DNA from: CAWCVR01 sp963799105
GTDB lineage: Bacteria; Acidobacteriota; Terriglobia; Bryobacterales; Bryobacteraceae
Assembly (NCBI GenBank): GCA_963799105.1
Contig: CAWCVR010000002.1
Coordinates: 310,001 to 374,000 of the forward strand
DNA: 64,000 bases
Direction of reading: 5' to 3'
Shown: positions 25,036 through 34,099 of the stretch, one piece after another
How the letters are laid out: each line of letters opens with the position of its first letter
Position numbering within the stretch: the first letter of the stretch is position 1
Notes under the pieces: model-generated
The model's input: the letters and a program-made list of their open reading frames with translations, nothing else
What the model was told of the DNA's origin: nothing
Databases searched by the model: none
Made by a program: the position numbers and the translations under genes

Positions 25036-26933
25036 CAAAATCGTTCCGCCACAACGGCTGGCATGACCAGCGTGAAACACGACCCCGCGCCCGGCTGGCT
25101 GGTCACGTCGATGCGCCCGCCGTGCCGCTCCACAATCTGTTGGACGATGGACAACCCGATTCCGGTGCCCGCTTCGCCCGATTCCTCGGCCTTCCGGGTG
25201 CGATAGAATTTCTGGAAAATCTGCTTGACTTCCTTCTGGTCCATTCCAATGCCCTGATCCTGCACCGCGATCCGGACATACCCATCGCCGCCAGTACCGG
25301 TGACCGTAACTTCGGTTTCCCGGGGCGAGTATTTCACTGCGTTGGTAAGTAAATTGTAGCAGGCATATTCCATGAGTTCGCGGTCGCCGGTGAGGCGCAG
25401 ATCCTCCCCCATCTCGCCGAGTGTAAGCCGGATATGCTTGCGCTCGGCGAGCGGCTGCGCGCGCTCCACGCAAAGCCGCACCATGGCGTCCACCTCGACG
25501 GTCTCGCGCTTCAGCTCCATCTGGCCGGCGGAGAGCCGCTCCACGTTGAGAAAGACCTCGACCATGCGGGCCAGCCGCTTGCTCTCGGAGTTGATAAGTT
25601 GCGCCACCTGCTTGCGCTTCTCCTCGGTGAGCGGATAGCGCGTAATCAGCTCGCTCGATCCCTGAATGGCGGAGAGCGGCGTGCGCATCTCGTGCGTCAC
25701 GAACTGCATGGCCTGCTGGTAGCGCGTGCGCGAGGCCCGTTCGATGTGCCAGTTACGGCGCACCACCAGGTGATAATACGCGGCGGCGGCGACAAACGTG
25801 AACCACGCCACCGACACTGGGGCGGCAAACGGAAACACCACCCGATGCGTGAAGAAAAGGTAGGGCGCCAGGAACGCCGCCAGCAGAATCGCGAGACCGC
25901 CGGTGTAGGCCCACCAGCCCGGCAGGTAGCGAAACGCCACCCCCATGGCGATGGCGATGGCCAGGCAGAATAGGAATACCAGATCGTCGCGCACGTCGAT
26001 GAGGTACAAGCCCTGCGCCAGGGTTTCGAAGGCGTTGGCGTGAATCTCGATGCCGCTCGTCTGGATGTCCGGGCGGATCGGCGTGGTCAGGCGGTCGTGA
26101 AGTTCGGTGACGGCGGTGACGCCCACAAAGACCACTTTGCCGGTGAAGGCGCGGGCCAGCGCCTGGTTGTCGATCATGGCCTTCAGCGACACGCGCGGGA
26201 TGGGTTCCATCGCCGGCGGCGGAGGCAGGAATCGCACGCGCATCAGGCGGCCGGTTCTCTCGGGGAGCCCCGGGCGGAGCAGCATGCCGCCCTCGTACGG
26301 GATGGGGACGATCGCGCCGCCCACGTCCAGGCCGGTGCCGGCCGCCGTGTCTTCCTGGATCCCGGCGCCGCGGCTCAGGCGGAACGCCTCCAGCGCCAGC
26401 GCCCAAAGCCGCTTGCGGAAGCCTCTCTTTTCGAGCGAGATGGCGCGCGCAACCGAATCGTTCTCGTCGGGAGCGGCATGCACCTGGCCAACGGAGGCGG
26501 CGCAGCGCTGGAATTCGGCCAGTGGCATGTCCCAACCGCCGGCCGTCATGTCGGCCGAAAGCACCAGGTTGGGAGTCGCGCAGAAGGCCTTGGCCAGGTC
26601 GGCATCCACCTTGGGATCGGCGCCGTGGTCGGCCAGAATCACGTCCACCACCACCACTTTGGGAGCGGCTGCCGCCAGAATTGGAAGCCCCTTCGCCAGC
26701 GCCGTCCGGACGCCGCGAATGCCCCCGTAAGCGGACAGCGTTTGCTCATCGATGGCGAGGATTGCCGATTGCGGCGTCCACGGCGCGGGTCGGTAGAGGC
26801 GGAACATGAAGTCGTAGGCGCCCCGGTCGAGCGGCGCCCCGGGCCACATGGCGCCCGCGAAGCCCACTACCAGCGCACCGGCCAGCAGGCCGGCGTACGC
26901 CGCCGTGCTTTTCCATGCCGCTTGGCCCGCCAC
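25035..26933 (-). CDS. CHASE2-domain sensor histidine kinase
   Basis: About 632 residues from GTG 26933. One helix (AAYAGLLAGALVVGFAGAMW) precedes a large extracytoplasmic CHASE2 domain (SAILAIDEQTLSAYGG, VVVVDVILADHGAD, VVFVGVTAVTELHDRLTTP). Three helices follow, then HisKA with phospho-His in FVTHEMRTPLSAIQG and a HATPase (NLLTNAVKYSP, DQGIGMD, GTGIGLSIV). It senses an unknown outside signal and passes phosphate to the NtrC-type regulator it overlaps. The frame is open to 27005, but that would run into the divergent peptidase gene; GTG 26933 is the first start that keeps helix one. Confidence 0.92.
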   Translation of the reverse strand: MAGQAAWKSTAAYAGLLAGALVVGFAGAMWPGAPLDRGAYDFMFRLYRPAPWTPQSAILAIDEQTLSAYGGIRGVRTALAKGLPILAAAAPKVVVVDVILADHGADPKVDADLAKAFCATPNLVLSADMTAGGWDMPLAEFQRCAASVGQVHAAPDENDSVARAISLEKRGFRKRLWALALEAFRLSRGAGIQEDTAAGTGLDVGGAIVPIPYEGGMLLRPGLPERTGRLMRVRFLPPPPAMEPIPRVSLKAMIDNQALARAFTGKVVFVGVTAVTELHDRLTTPIRPDIQTSGIEIHANAFETLAQGLYLIDVRDDLVFLFCLAIAIAMGVAFRYLPGWWAYTGGLAILLAAFLAPYLFFTHRVVFPFAAPVSVAWFTFVAAAAYYHLVVRRNWHIERASRTRYQQAMQFVTHEMRTPLSAIQGSSELITRYPLTEEKRKQVAQLINSESKRLARMVEVFLNVERLSAGQMELKRETVEVDAMVRLCVERAQPLAERKHIRLTLGEMGEDLRLTGDRELMEYACYNLLTNAVKYSPRETEVTVTGTGGDGYVRIAVQDQGIGMDQKEVKQIFQKFYRTRKAEESGEAGTGIGLSIVQQIVERHGGRIDVTSQPGAGSCFTLVMPAVVAERF

Positions 26934-26934
26934 A

Positions 26935-26945
26935 TATACAGTATA
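26935..26945. promoter_or_regulatory. TATAC-N-GTATA dyad between divergent genes
   Basis: TATACAGTATA sits in the 44-base gap between the kinase GTG (26933) and the peptidase ATG (26978). On the minus strand it contains TATACT, on the plus strand TATAGT (26942-26947), both good -10 boxes. The two promoters would overlap and compete, and the kinase mRNA might have almost no leader. Confidence 0.45.
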
Positions 26946-26977
26946 GTGGCGCGGGTTCCAGTAGACTGTTAGTTGCC

Positions 26978-29365
26978 ATGCTGCGCCGGCTTGCCACTCT
27001 CGCACTGCTTCTCCCCTGGCCCGCAGGGGCGGGCGCGGCGGCCGATGTGGCGCGGGCGCTGCGCGAAAACGGGTTCGACCCCCAGGAGTGCTACCGCGTC
27101 CGCGATCTCACCCTGTTTCAGGAAGACATCCGCATTTACCTCTCCGACGGGCACCTGATCTTCGGCCGTCCCGTGGCCGGCCGCCCCGTCGCCGCCGTCT
27201 TCACGGCCGATACCGAAGGCGGCGACGGCGAAGTCCTGCTGTTGCCCCCGGACCGCGCCGAGCGTCGGTCCCTGGCCGCCTACATCCACAGCCCCAATCT
27301 GGACGAGCACTTCCGCACCGTGCTGCTGCTCTTCACCGGCAACCAGCACGAAACGCTCGCCGCCCAACTGGCGGGGAATCCCAGCGTCAAGAAGGTGCCG
27401 GAGACCGGCGAGGCGATGGCGGAGCGCTGGAATCCGGTGCTGCGCAACCTGGCCGAAAGCTTCCAGGTGCGGCTGACGTTCGACCTGCTGGGAGGTCCGC
27501 GCCGCGGCAACCTGCTGGTGGGGCTCTTCAGCGGCGTCAAACTGGGCAACTTCGACCTGATTTACGATCCCGACGGCCTCGAACAGATTCTGGCGGCGCA
27601 AGTGGTGACGCGCGACGGCCAGACTTTTTACGACACCTGGACCAACTTCCGCGCGCGGTCGGCGCGCGACAATCCGGCGCCTCCGAAACCCGTCCTGCTG
27701 ACCTCCTCCTACCGCATCGACGCCACCGTGGATGCCGGCCTCGCGCTGACCGCCGTCACGCGGGTGAAGGTGAGAACCACGGTGGAAGGCACGGTGGCGG
27801 TGCCGTTCGACATCGCCGAGCCTATGGCGGTGACGGAAGCCAGCGTCAACGGCCAGCCCGCCGAAGTCTTGCAGCGGGACTCGTTGCGCGGCACCCTGGC
27901 GCGCGGCGGCAACAGCCTCTTCCTGGTGGCGCCGCGCGAGCCGATGCATGCCGGGCGCGACTACGAATTCGAGTTTCATCACACCGGCAAAGTGATCTCC
28001 GACGCCGGCGACCGCATCTTCTTCGTCGCCGCGCGTGGCAACTGGTATCCGGTCCACGGGCTGCAGTTCGCCGAGTACGATCTGCGGTTCCGCTTTCCCA
28101 AGGACCTGGACCTGGTGACGCCCGGCGACGTAGTGGAGGACCGCACCGAAGGCGAGTGGCGCATCACGCGCCGCCGGACCTCCGCCGCCATTCGCATGGC
28201 CGGTTTCAACCTGGGCAATTATGCCCACGCCCGCGTGGAGCGCGGAGGGTACGTGGTGGACGTGTGCGCCAACCGCGCTCTGGAGCAGGCGCTGGCGCCG
28301 CAGCCGGTGGAAATCATCTCGATGCCTGTCGTGGGGCGGTCGGGGAAGCCATCGCCGATGGTCAACGTGCCGGTTCCAGCCAATGTGCAGCAGGACCCGC
28401 TGGCGCGTCTCGAAAGCCTGGCTTCCGACATCGCGTCCGCCTTGCAGTTCATGGCGTCGAAATTCGGGCCGCCCGCGCTGCCGCATCTGACGGTGTCGCC
28501 CATCCCCGGGTCTTTCGGGCAAGGCTTTCCGGGCTTGATCTATCTCTCCACTCTGGCCTATCTGAAACGGCTTCCCAATTCGCGCAGCCCGGCGACGGAG
28601 TCGCAGACGCTGTTTTTCGAAGACCTGATCGAGGCCCATGAAACCGCCCACCAGTGGTGGGGCAACCGGGTCACGGCAGCCACCTACCGCGACTACTGGT
28701 TGATGGAGGCGCTGGCCAATTACTCGGCCTTGCTGTACCTGGAGAAGACCAAGGGCGTGCACGCCGTGGACGTCATGCTGGAATCGTACCGGGGGCAACT
28801 GCTCGAGAAGAACCCGAGCGGGCAGACCGTGGAATCGGCCGGACCCATCGTGCTCGGCACGCGTCTGTCCAGTTCGCTGTCCCCGGCCGGCTGGAACGCC
28901 ATCACTTACGGCAAGGGCTCCTGGATCGTGCACATGCTGCGGCGGCGCATGGGTGACGCCCGTTTCTTCGCCATGCTGGCCGCCGTCCTGCAGCATTACG
29001 ACCACTCGGAAATCTCCACCGAAGAGTTCCGCCTGCTGGCCGCTGGTTTCCTGCCCAAGACCGACGACCCCAAGCTGGAGGCGTTTTTCGACCAGTGGGT
29101 GTACGGAACCGGGATCCCCGGCCTGAAACTGGCGTACACCCTCAAGGGGACTGCGCCGGCGTTGCGCCTGGTGGGGACGGTTACGCAGAGCGACGCCGAC
29201 GATAATGTCAGCGTGTCGGTGCCCATCGAGATTCAGGTCGCGCGCGGCAACACGGTGACCGAGTGGGTGCGCACGGCGAGCGAGCCGGCCGCGTTCTCGG
29301 TCGCGCTGAAGCAGGCGCCGCTCAAGGTGACGCTGGACCCGAACCGCGCGGTCCTGCGCCGGTAA
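26978..29365 (+). CDS. Exported M1-family (aminopeptidase-like) metallopeptidase
   Basis: 795 residues. A signal peptide (MLRRLATLALLLPWPAGAGA) is followed by a long beta-rich N-terminal part. The catalytic domain carries the zinc motif HETAH at 554-558 and the third ligand Glu577 exactly 18 residues later, as in M1 peptidases. AYGKGSWIVHMLR-like text (ITYGKGSWIVHML) holds the usual Tyr region. The standard GAMEN exopeptidase motif is not visible, so substrate choice may differ from classical aminopeptidases. It probably acts in the periplasm or outside. Its TAA abuts the convergent gene's TGA with no gap. Confidence 0.88.
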   Translation: MLRRLATLALLLPWPAGAGAAADVARALRENGFDPQECYRVRDLTLFQEDIRIYLSDGHLIFGRPVAGRPVAAVFTADTEGGDGEVLLLPPDRAERRSLAAYIHSPNLDEHFRTVLLLFTGNQHETLAAQLAGNPSVKKVPETGEAMAERWNPVLRNLAESFQVRLTFDLLGGPRRGNLLVGLFSGVKLGNFDLIYDPDGLEQILAAQVVTRDGQTFYDTWTNFRARSARDNPAPPKPVLLTSSYRIDATVDAGLALTAVTRVKVRTTVEGTVAVPFDIAEPMAVTEASVNGQPAEVLQRDSLRGTLARGGNSLFLVAPREPMHAGRDYEFEFHHTGKVISDAGDRIFFVAARGNWYPVHGLQFAEYDLRFRFPKDLDLVTPGDVVEDRTEGEWRITRRRTSAAIRMAGFNLGNYAHARVERGGYVVDVCANRALEQALAPQPVEIISMPVVGRSGKPSPMVNVPVPANVQQDPLARLESLASDIASALQFMASKFGPPALPHLTVSPIPGSFGQGFPGLIYLSTLAYLKRLPNSRSPATESQTLFFEDLIEAHETAHQWWGNRVTAATYRDYWLMEALANYSALLYLEKTKGVHAVDVMLESYRGQLLEKNPSGQTVESAGPIVLGTRLSSSLSPAGWNAITYGKGSWIVHMLRRRMGDARFFAMLAAVLQHYDHSEISTEEFRLLAAGFLPKTDDPKLEAFFDQWVYGTGIPGLKLAYTLKGTAPALRLVGTVTQSDADDNVSVSVPIEIQVARGNTVTEWVRTASEPAAFSVALKQAPLKVTLDPNRAVLRR

Positions 29366-29857
29366 TCACTTCTCGGAAATCTCGAACGCCTCGCCGCGGT
29401 TCTTCTCCTCGATTCGGACCACGAACCGTTTGCGGCCCTGAAGCGTGGCATCCGGCATTTCGAAGCGCGCCGCCACCATGCGGTCGAGCGTGGAGCGCGG
29501 AGCCACCTCGTCGTTTACGATCAGCGTCGGGTTGTATTTCTCGCCCAGCATGGGGATGCCCTGGAAAATGTGTTGGGCGTCGAGCTCGGACGCCGTGAGG
29601 CCCTCGGTCCGGTTCCCCGCGGCGTCCTCGAAGATGGCCGTGACCTTGCGCGTCAGGAACGCGTAATCCGCGGGATTGGTCACCCGGAAATCCAGAACCA
29701 CCAGGCTGGCGCTGTCGCTCAGCGGCACCGTGCGCACCTTGAGTATCTGGCCGCTCACCACGACGTGAGCGCCTTTCTGCATGTAAAAGATGCCCACTAA
29801 CAGGATCGCGACGCAGACCAGGCCGGCGCCCACCGCGATCAGGAAATTCTTCGACAT
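29366..29857 (-). CDS. Membrane-anchored protein of unknown function
   Basis: 163 residues. ATG 29857 follows GGAGGTCC at good spacing. One N-terminal helix (FLIAVGAGLVCVAILLVGIF) anchors a beta-rich outer domain (LVVLDFRVTNPADYAFL, KRFVVRIEEKN) that resembles DUF4352-like immunoglobulin-type folds, though this is tentative. It converges on the M1 peptidase with stop codons side by side. No catalytic residues are recognised. Confidence 0.75.
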   Translation of the reverse strand: MSKNFLIAVGAGLVCVAILLVGIFYMQKGAHVVVSGQILKVRTVPLSDSASLVVLDFRVTNPADYAFLTRKVTAIFEDAAGNRTEGLTASELDAQHIFQGIPMLGEKYNPTLIVNDEVAPRSTLDRMVAARFEMPDATLQGRKRFVVRIEEKNRGEAFEISEK

Positions 29858-29901
29858 ATCAGGACCTCCCGTGTCACAGCGATCATCGCACACTTCTCCG
29901 G

Positions 29902-30025
29902 GTGGGGCGGACCCCCAGGTCCGCGCGGGACGCCCTCGTCCCGCTCTTCGCTCCCAGGACTAAGCTCCTGCAAGGTGCGAGGAGCCGGCCAGGGGGCCGG
30001 CTGCGGACCAGGGGGTCCGCCCCAC
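29902..30025. repeat. REP-like cluster: 23-base inverted repeat enclosing two hairpins
   Basis: The arms GTGGGGCGGACCCCC (29902-, with AGGTCCGC following) and the complementary 30003-30025 form a 23-base inverted repeat with an imperfect centre. Inside lie GCGGGACG-CCCT-CGTCCCGC and AGCCGGCC-AGG-GGCCGGCT hairpins. The cluster fills the gap before the macrodomain gene and may act as terminator or mRNA-stability element. Confidence 0.7.
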
Positions 30026-30055
30026 AACCTGCCGGGAGGAGCCAGAATCGAAATT

Positions 30056-30592
30056 ATGGATAAGTTGGTGCTGCGGGAAGGCGACATTACCCGCATCCCG
30101 GTGGACGCCATCGTGAATGCGGCCAACTCCGCGCTGGCGGGCGGCGGTGGCGTGGATGGCGCGATCCATCGCGCCGCCGGTCCCAGCGTCATGCGCGAAC
30201 TGGACGCGATTCGCCGCCAGACCGGCGGTTGCCCCACGGGAAGCGCGGTGGCGACGGGCGCGGGCAATCTGCCGGCGCGGTACGTGTTTCATGCGGTCGG
30301 ACCGGTTTACCGCGACGGCCGGCACGGCGAGCCGGAACTGCTGGCTTCGTGCTACCGCAAGTGCCTGGCGCTGGGGGAGGAGCGCGAGGTCCGCACCATC
30401 AGCTTCCCGGCCATCAGCACGGGCGTTTACGGCTACCCGATGGAAGAGGCCGCGAGGATCGCCATCGGCGAAGCGAGGGCGCACTTCGAGAAGCCCGCGG
30501 CGCGCATCGAGCAGGCGATCTTCGTGGTGTTCGGCCAGGCCGCGTATGAGACGTACCGGAGGGCGATGGACCGCGCGGTTGGCTCAAGTTGA
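30056..30592 (+). CDS. Macrodomain protein (ADP-ribose / O-acetyl-ADP-ribose hydrolase type)
   Basis: 178 residues, a single macrodomain. The ADP-ribose-binding motifs are intact: VDAIVNAANSALAGGGGVDG near residues 16-35 and ISFPAISTGVYGYP near 120. These proteins remove ADP-ribose from proteins or nucleic acids or hydrolyse O-acetyl-ADP-ribose. ATG 30056 follows GGGAGGAG. The end overlaps the convergent permease gene by nine bases. No partner ADP-ribosyltransferase is nearby, so a housekeeping role is more likely than a toxin-antitoxin role. Confidence 0.94.
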   Translation: MDKLVLREGDITRIPVDAIVNAANSALAGGGGVDGAIHRAAGPSVMRELDAIRRQTGGCPTGSAVATGAGNLPARYVFHAVGPVYRDGRHGEPELLASCYRKCLALGEEREVRTISFPAISTGVYGYPMEEAARIAIGEARAHFEKPAARIEQAIFVVFGQAAYETYRRAMDRAVGSS

Positions 30593-31654
30593 GCCGGCGA
30601 TCGCGACGCGCGCCTCCCTGGCCTTGCGGATGCGCACATAGACGATCCGCGCCACCGCCAGCACCGGCACCGAGAGAAACGTTCCCGCAATCCCCGCGAT
30701 CTCGGCCCCGGCGAACACGCCGAACAGCACCAGCAGCGGATGGATGGAGACGCCCCGCTCCATAAGGTGGGGCGAGAAAATGTAGTCCGAGAGCATGCGG
30801 TAGGCGACCAGGAAGATTATCGCCGCAACCCAATGGCCGGTAGTGAGGCCGGTGACCGTCAGGATGGTGACGCCGGCCACCAGCGGACCGATCATGGGGA
30901 TGAACTCCAGCATCCCTCCCATGGCCGCCAGCAGCACGCCGTAGGGAACGCCCACGATCGCGAAGAAGATCCCATAGGCGGTGAAAGCCGCAACCGACAG
31001 CACCACCAGCGCCCGCATGTAGCGCGCCAGCAGCACGTGGACGTTGGCGATCACGTCCTCGAACACCGCGCGGCGCGGCCCGTCGTCCACCAGATCCAGC
31101 ATGTTCTTCCGCAAGGTTTCGGCGTCCTTCAAAAAGAGAAACGCCAGAACCGGGATGATGACCAGGTAGATCAGGTTGCTGGCCGCCGAAACGATCTGCA
31201 TGCTGGCCGACGGCAAAGCGGAAACCAAGCCGGCCAGTTGGGTCTGGAGTCCGTCAATGGCCTGTTGTTTCAAAGCATCCAGGCTCTCGTTACCCGTGTG
31301 GGCGTTCCGCCAGTCCGTGACGGCGCCCTGGATCGTGGACGGAAAGCTCTGGGCCAGCGCACTGGCCTGTCTCGCGGCCACCGAACCGAACTGAATGCCG
31401 AGCAGCACTGCCGCCCCCACAATCATGATGTAGACCAGGGCCAGCGCGGGAGTGCGTGTGGGCGTCCGCCGGTTCGGCAGGAAGCGGTCGATCAGGTTGA
31501 CCACGGGCGACAGCAGATGGGCGAAAAGCAGCGCGAGTACGAAGATGAACAACGTGAAGCGGACCAGGTACACGAGGTACACCAGCGCCAGGACGATCAC
31601 CACCGTCCAGGCGTTTCGGGCCACCTTGGAGTCGTATCCCAACATGTCTGCCAA
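30584..31654 (-). CDS. AI-2E/PerM-family transporter
   Basis: 356 residues with about eight membrane segments. An N-terminal pair (WTVVIVLALVYLVYLV, LFIFVLALLFAHLLSP) is followed by a central amphipathic region and the conserved C-terminal block GMLEFIPMIGPLVAGV, FSPHLMERGVSIHPLLVLFG and EIAGIAGTFLSVPVLA. Family members export autoinducer-2 or act as Na+/H+ antiporters; the substrate here cannot be assigned. Starts at 31654 or 31645 are both possible. Confidence 0.93.
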   Translation of the reverse strand: MADMLGYDSKVARNAWTVVIVLALVYLVYLVRFTLFIFVLALLFAHLLSPVVNLIDRFLPNRRTPTRTPALALVYIMIVGAAVLLGIQFGSVAARQASALAQSFPSTIQGAVTDWRNAHTGNESLDALKQQAIDGLQTQLAGLVSALPSASMQIVSAASNLIYLVIIPVLAFLFLKDAETLRKNMLDLVDDGPRRAVFEDVIANVHVLLARYMRALVVLSVAAFTAYGIFFAIVGVPYGVLLAAMGGMLEFIPMIGPLVAGVTILTVTGLTTGHWVAAIIFLVAYRMLSDYIFSPHLMERGVSIHPLLVLFGVFAGAEIAGIAGTFLSVPVLAVARIVYVRIRKAREARVAIAGST

Positions 31655-31822
31655 TTCTAGCGTCTATTGCCTGCCGCCGTCTTGCGGAGCGGGCGAGGGC
31701 GGCCCTTTCGAGCCATTCCGCCGGCCCGGCGTAACCCCGCGGGCCGCTCCGGCGTAATATGGTTTGAGGTAGTTGGAAATCGCGCCGCAAGGCGCCGATG
31801 CCTCGTAGTAAGGAGGATCAAC

Positions 31823-33019
31823 ATGCCGCGCAAACCGCTTGCCGCGAAGTTCATTCCACTGGGGGGCGTCCTGGCCTCTCTCCTGTTGCTGGCGGCCAGC
31901 AACCCCGCTGGTTGCGCTCAGGACGCTCCGCAACTTCCGCCGCCCAGCCAGACGCTGACGTCCGATCAACTCGACGACCTGGTGGCGCCCATCGCGCTCT
32001 ATCCGGATCCGCTGCTCAGCCAGGTCCTGGTAGCCGCTACGTATCCTCTGGAGGTGGTCCAGGCATTTCAGTGGATGCAGAAGAACCCTGGACTGGCCGG
32101 AACCGCGCTCACCGAGGCGGCGCAACAACAGAGCTGGGACGCCAGTATCCAGGCCCTGGTGGTTTTTCCCGACGTTCTCAAGCGTCTGAACGACGACGTC
32201 ACCTGGACCACCAACCTGGGGAATGCGTTCCTCGCCCAGCAGCAGGACGTTATGGACGCCGTGCAACGCATGCGCCTGCGGGCGCAGCAAGCGGGCAAAC
32301 TCGCTTCCACACCGCAGGAGAACGTGGTCACCGATAACCAGGGCGGCCAGCCGTATATAGAGATCGCACCCGCCGACCCCGACATCATGTTCGTTCCCTG
32401 CTACGACCCCGTGTGGATCTGGGGCCCGCCGCTCTGGTATCCGTATCCGCACTGGTGGTGGCCGCGTCGAAGCGTGATCGTCGGCGGGGTCGGTTTTGGC
32501 TTCTACACGGGCGGCATCCATGTAAACCTCTTCATCGGCTCCGGGTGGCATGGATGGTCCGGCTGGGGCTGGCAGCCCGGCTGGGGTAACCACACCGTGA
32601 TCGTCAACAACGCCTTCATCCACCGCTACAACTTCAACTCGGTGAACATCCGCGACGTGCATGGGACCGCGGTCTGGACGCACGACGCGGCGCATCGAGG
32701 CGGCGTGCCCTACGCCACCCCGGCCTTGAGGCAGCAGTTCCGCGGCAACGTCAGGCAGAACGTGGCGCCGCGGCCCGAACCGCAAGCGAATCGTCCGCCG
32801 GCCCAGCCTACCGAACGCATCGGCAACCGCCAGGTTCCTCAGAGCTCGCCGCCGGCGCAGAACCGCACCGCGTTCAGCGGCAGCCAAAGCAGCGGCGGAG
32901 CCGCGCAGGCACACGCCGATCACGGCTATTCCAGCATGGGGGCCGCGAGAAGCGCACCGGCCAGATCCGCGCCCGCGCCCAGATCCGCCCCGGCTGGCGG
33001 CGGTGGGAGGAGAAGATGA
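31823..33019 (+). CDS. DUF3300 domain exported protein
   Basis: 398 residues. ATG 31823 follows AAGGAGGA. The signal region (VLASLLLLAASNPAGCAQ) is followed by the DUF3300 core: LDDLVAPIALYPDPLLSQVL, TYPLEVVQAFQWM and NVVTDNQGGQPYIEIAPADP. A Trp/Tyr/His-rich C-terminal part (WWWPRRSVIVGG, GWHGWSGWGWQPGWG) and a low-complexity Ala/Ser/Pro tail follow. Its TGA overlaps the ATG of the DUF2950 gene; the two families are commonly encoded together. Function is unknown; an envelope role is likely. Confidence 0.92.
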   Translation: MPRKPLAAKFIPLGGVLASLLLLAASNPAGCAQDAPQLPPPSQTLTSDQLDDLVAPIALYPDPLLSQVLVAATYPLEVVQAFQWMQKNPGLAGTALTEAAQQQSWDASIQALVVFPDVLKRLNDDVTWTTNLGNAFLAQQQDVMDAVQRMRLRAQQAGKLASTPQENVVTDNQGGQPYIEIAPADPDIMFVPCYDPVWIWGPPLWYPYPHWWWPRRSVIVGGVGFGFYTGGIHVNLFIGSGWHGWSGWGWQPGWGNHTVIVNNAFIHRYNFNSVNIRDVHGTAVWTHDAAHRGGVPYATPALRQQFRGNVRQNVAPRPEPQANRPPAQPTERIGNRQVPQSSPPAQNRTAFSGSQSSGGAAQAHADHGYSSMGAARSAPARSAPAPRSAPAGGGGRRR

Positions 33020-33930
33020 TGCGCACTACCTTGTGTTTCGCCGCCCTATTCGCCGCGGGCCTGCCCCTGCTGCACGCCGCCCCGCAACCCGCCGGGCGCG
33101 GCTTCGCCACCGCGCAGGAAGCCGCCCAGGCGCTGGCCGATGCCGCCGCGCACAACGACACCGCCGCCCTGCTGAAACTCTTCGGGCCCGCCGGCCGGGA
33201 CATCGTGGAATCCGGCGATGCCGCCGAGGACACCGCCGGCCGCGCGCACTTCGCCGAGTTGGCGCACGCCAGGCTGGTGGTCGCGCCGGAGCCCGGCAAT
33301 CCCAATCGCGCGACCCTGATCGCCGGAGCCCAGGATTGGCCGTTCCCGGTTCCCCTGATCCGCGCGGATGGCCAGTGGCGTTTCGATGCGGCCGCGGGAC
33401 GCGTCGAGGTCCTGGCGCGCCGCGTGGGCCGCAACGAACTCACGGCCATCGACGTTTGCCGCGGTTACGTGGAAGCCCAGATGGAGTACGCCGTGCAGGA
33501 CCGTATGGGCGACGGCGTGCTGCAGTATGCCCAGAAGGTGTTGGGCTCTCCGGGCAAGCAGGACGGGCTGTATTGGGAGGGCGATGCCGGTAGCCCGGTG
33601 CCCAAGGATTTCGCCGATGCCGCGGCCGCCATTTACGCCGAGGGAAAGAAGCCGGTGCCCTATCACGGCTACTTCTTCCGTATCCTGAAAGCCCAGGGAC
33701 CGGACGCGCAGGGCGGCGCAACGGACTACGTCGTGAACGGCAAGATGATCGGCGGATTCGCGCTGATTGCCTACCCGGCGGAGTACGGGGTGTCGGGCAT
33801 CAAGACGTTCCTGGTGGGTCACCAGGGCATCGTTTACGAAAAGGATCTGGGCGACGCCACGGCCACGCTGGCGCGCCAGATTGTCCGCTTCAATCCGGAT
33901 AAGACCTGGAAGGCGATCTCCGGCGAGTAG
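33016..33930 (+). CDS. DUF2950 domain exported protein
   Basis: 304 residues with a signal peptide (MMRTTLCFAALFAAGLPLLHA). Family text includes FATAQEAAQALADAAAHND, LFGPAGRDIVESGD, PYHGYFFRILKAQGPDA and KMIGGFALIAYPAEYG. It is translationally coupled by ATGA to the DUF3300 gene and presumably works with it in the periplasm. No enzymatic activity is known for the family. Confidence 0.92.
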   Translation: MMRTTLCFAALFAAGLPLLHAAPQPAGRGFATAQEAAQALADAAAHNDTAALLKLFGPAGRDIVESGDAAEDTAGRAHFAELAHARLVVAPEPGNPNRATLIAGAQDWPFPVPLIRADGQWRFDAAAGRVEVLARRVGRNELTAIDVCRGYVEAQMEYAVQDRMGDGVLQYAQKVLGSPGKQDGLYWEGDAGSPVPKDFADAAAAIYAEGKKPVPYHGYFFRILKAQGPDAQGGATDYVVNGKMIGGFALIAYPAEYGVSGIKTFLVGHQGIVYEKDLGDATATLARQIVRFNPDKTWKAISGE

Positions 33931-33937
33931 AGATGTG

Positions 33938-33958
33938 GGGCAGGCGCGATGCCTGCCC
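33938..33958. repeat. REP-like hairpin after DUF2950
   Basis: GGGCAGGC-GCGAT-GCCTGCCC begins eight bases after the DUF2950 stop, with a TA-rich end. It could end transcription or protect the mRNA 3' end. It belongs to the same class as the GC-rich palindromes at 23.6 and 29.9 kb. Confidence 0.6.
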
Positions 33959-33993
33959 TAGTCCCTTGACCCCGAGAAACTGTTCCTTTGCCA

Positions 33994-34020
33994 CGGGCCG
34001 CTCGCTCACGCTCGCGGTTC
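33994..34020. repeat. Dispersed 27-bp motif, copy 1
   Basis: CGGGCCGCTCGCTCACGCTC and the following CGGTTC recur at 59574-59600 with two differences. The two copies lie 25 kb apart in intergenic debris. Confidence 0.5.
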
Positions 34021-34099
34021 TGTCCAGCAGGCCGTGCGGAAGCGCTCGATGGCCTCGGGCACGCGCTGCGCCGCTGCCAGCGCCTTTCCGGGACGCGGC

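Noticed and set aside
26969..29005. Long minus-strand frame opposite the M1 peptidase
   Set aside because: No family features; the plus strand carries the zinc motif with correct spacing.
30056..30592. Macrodomain gene as antitoxin of an ADP-ribosylating toxin (DarTG-like)
   Set aside because: No DarT-type toxin gene is adjacent; neighbours are an anchored unknown protein and a permease.
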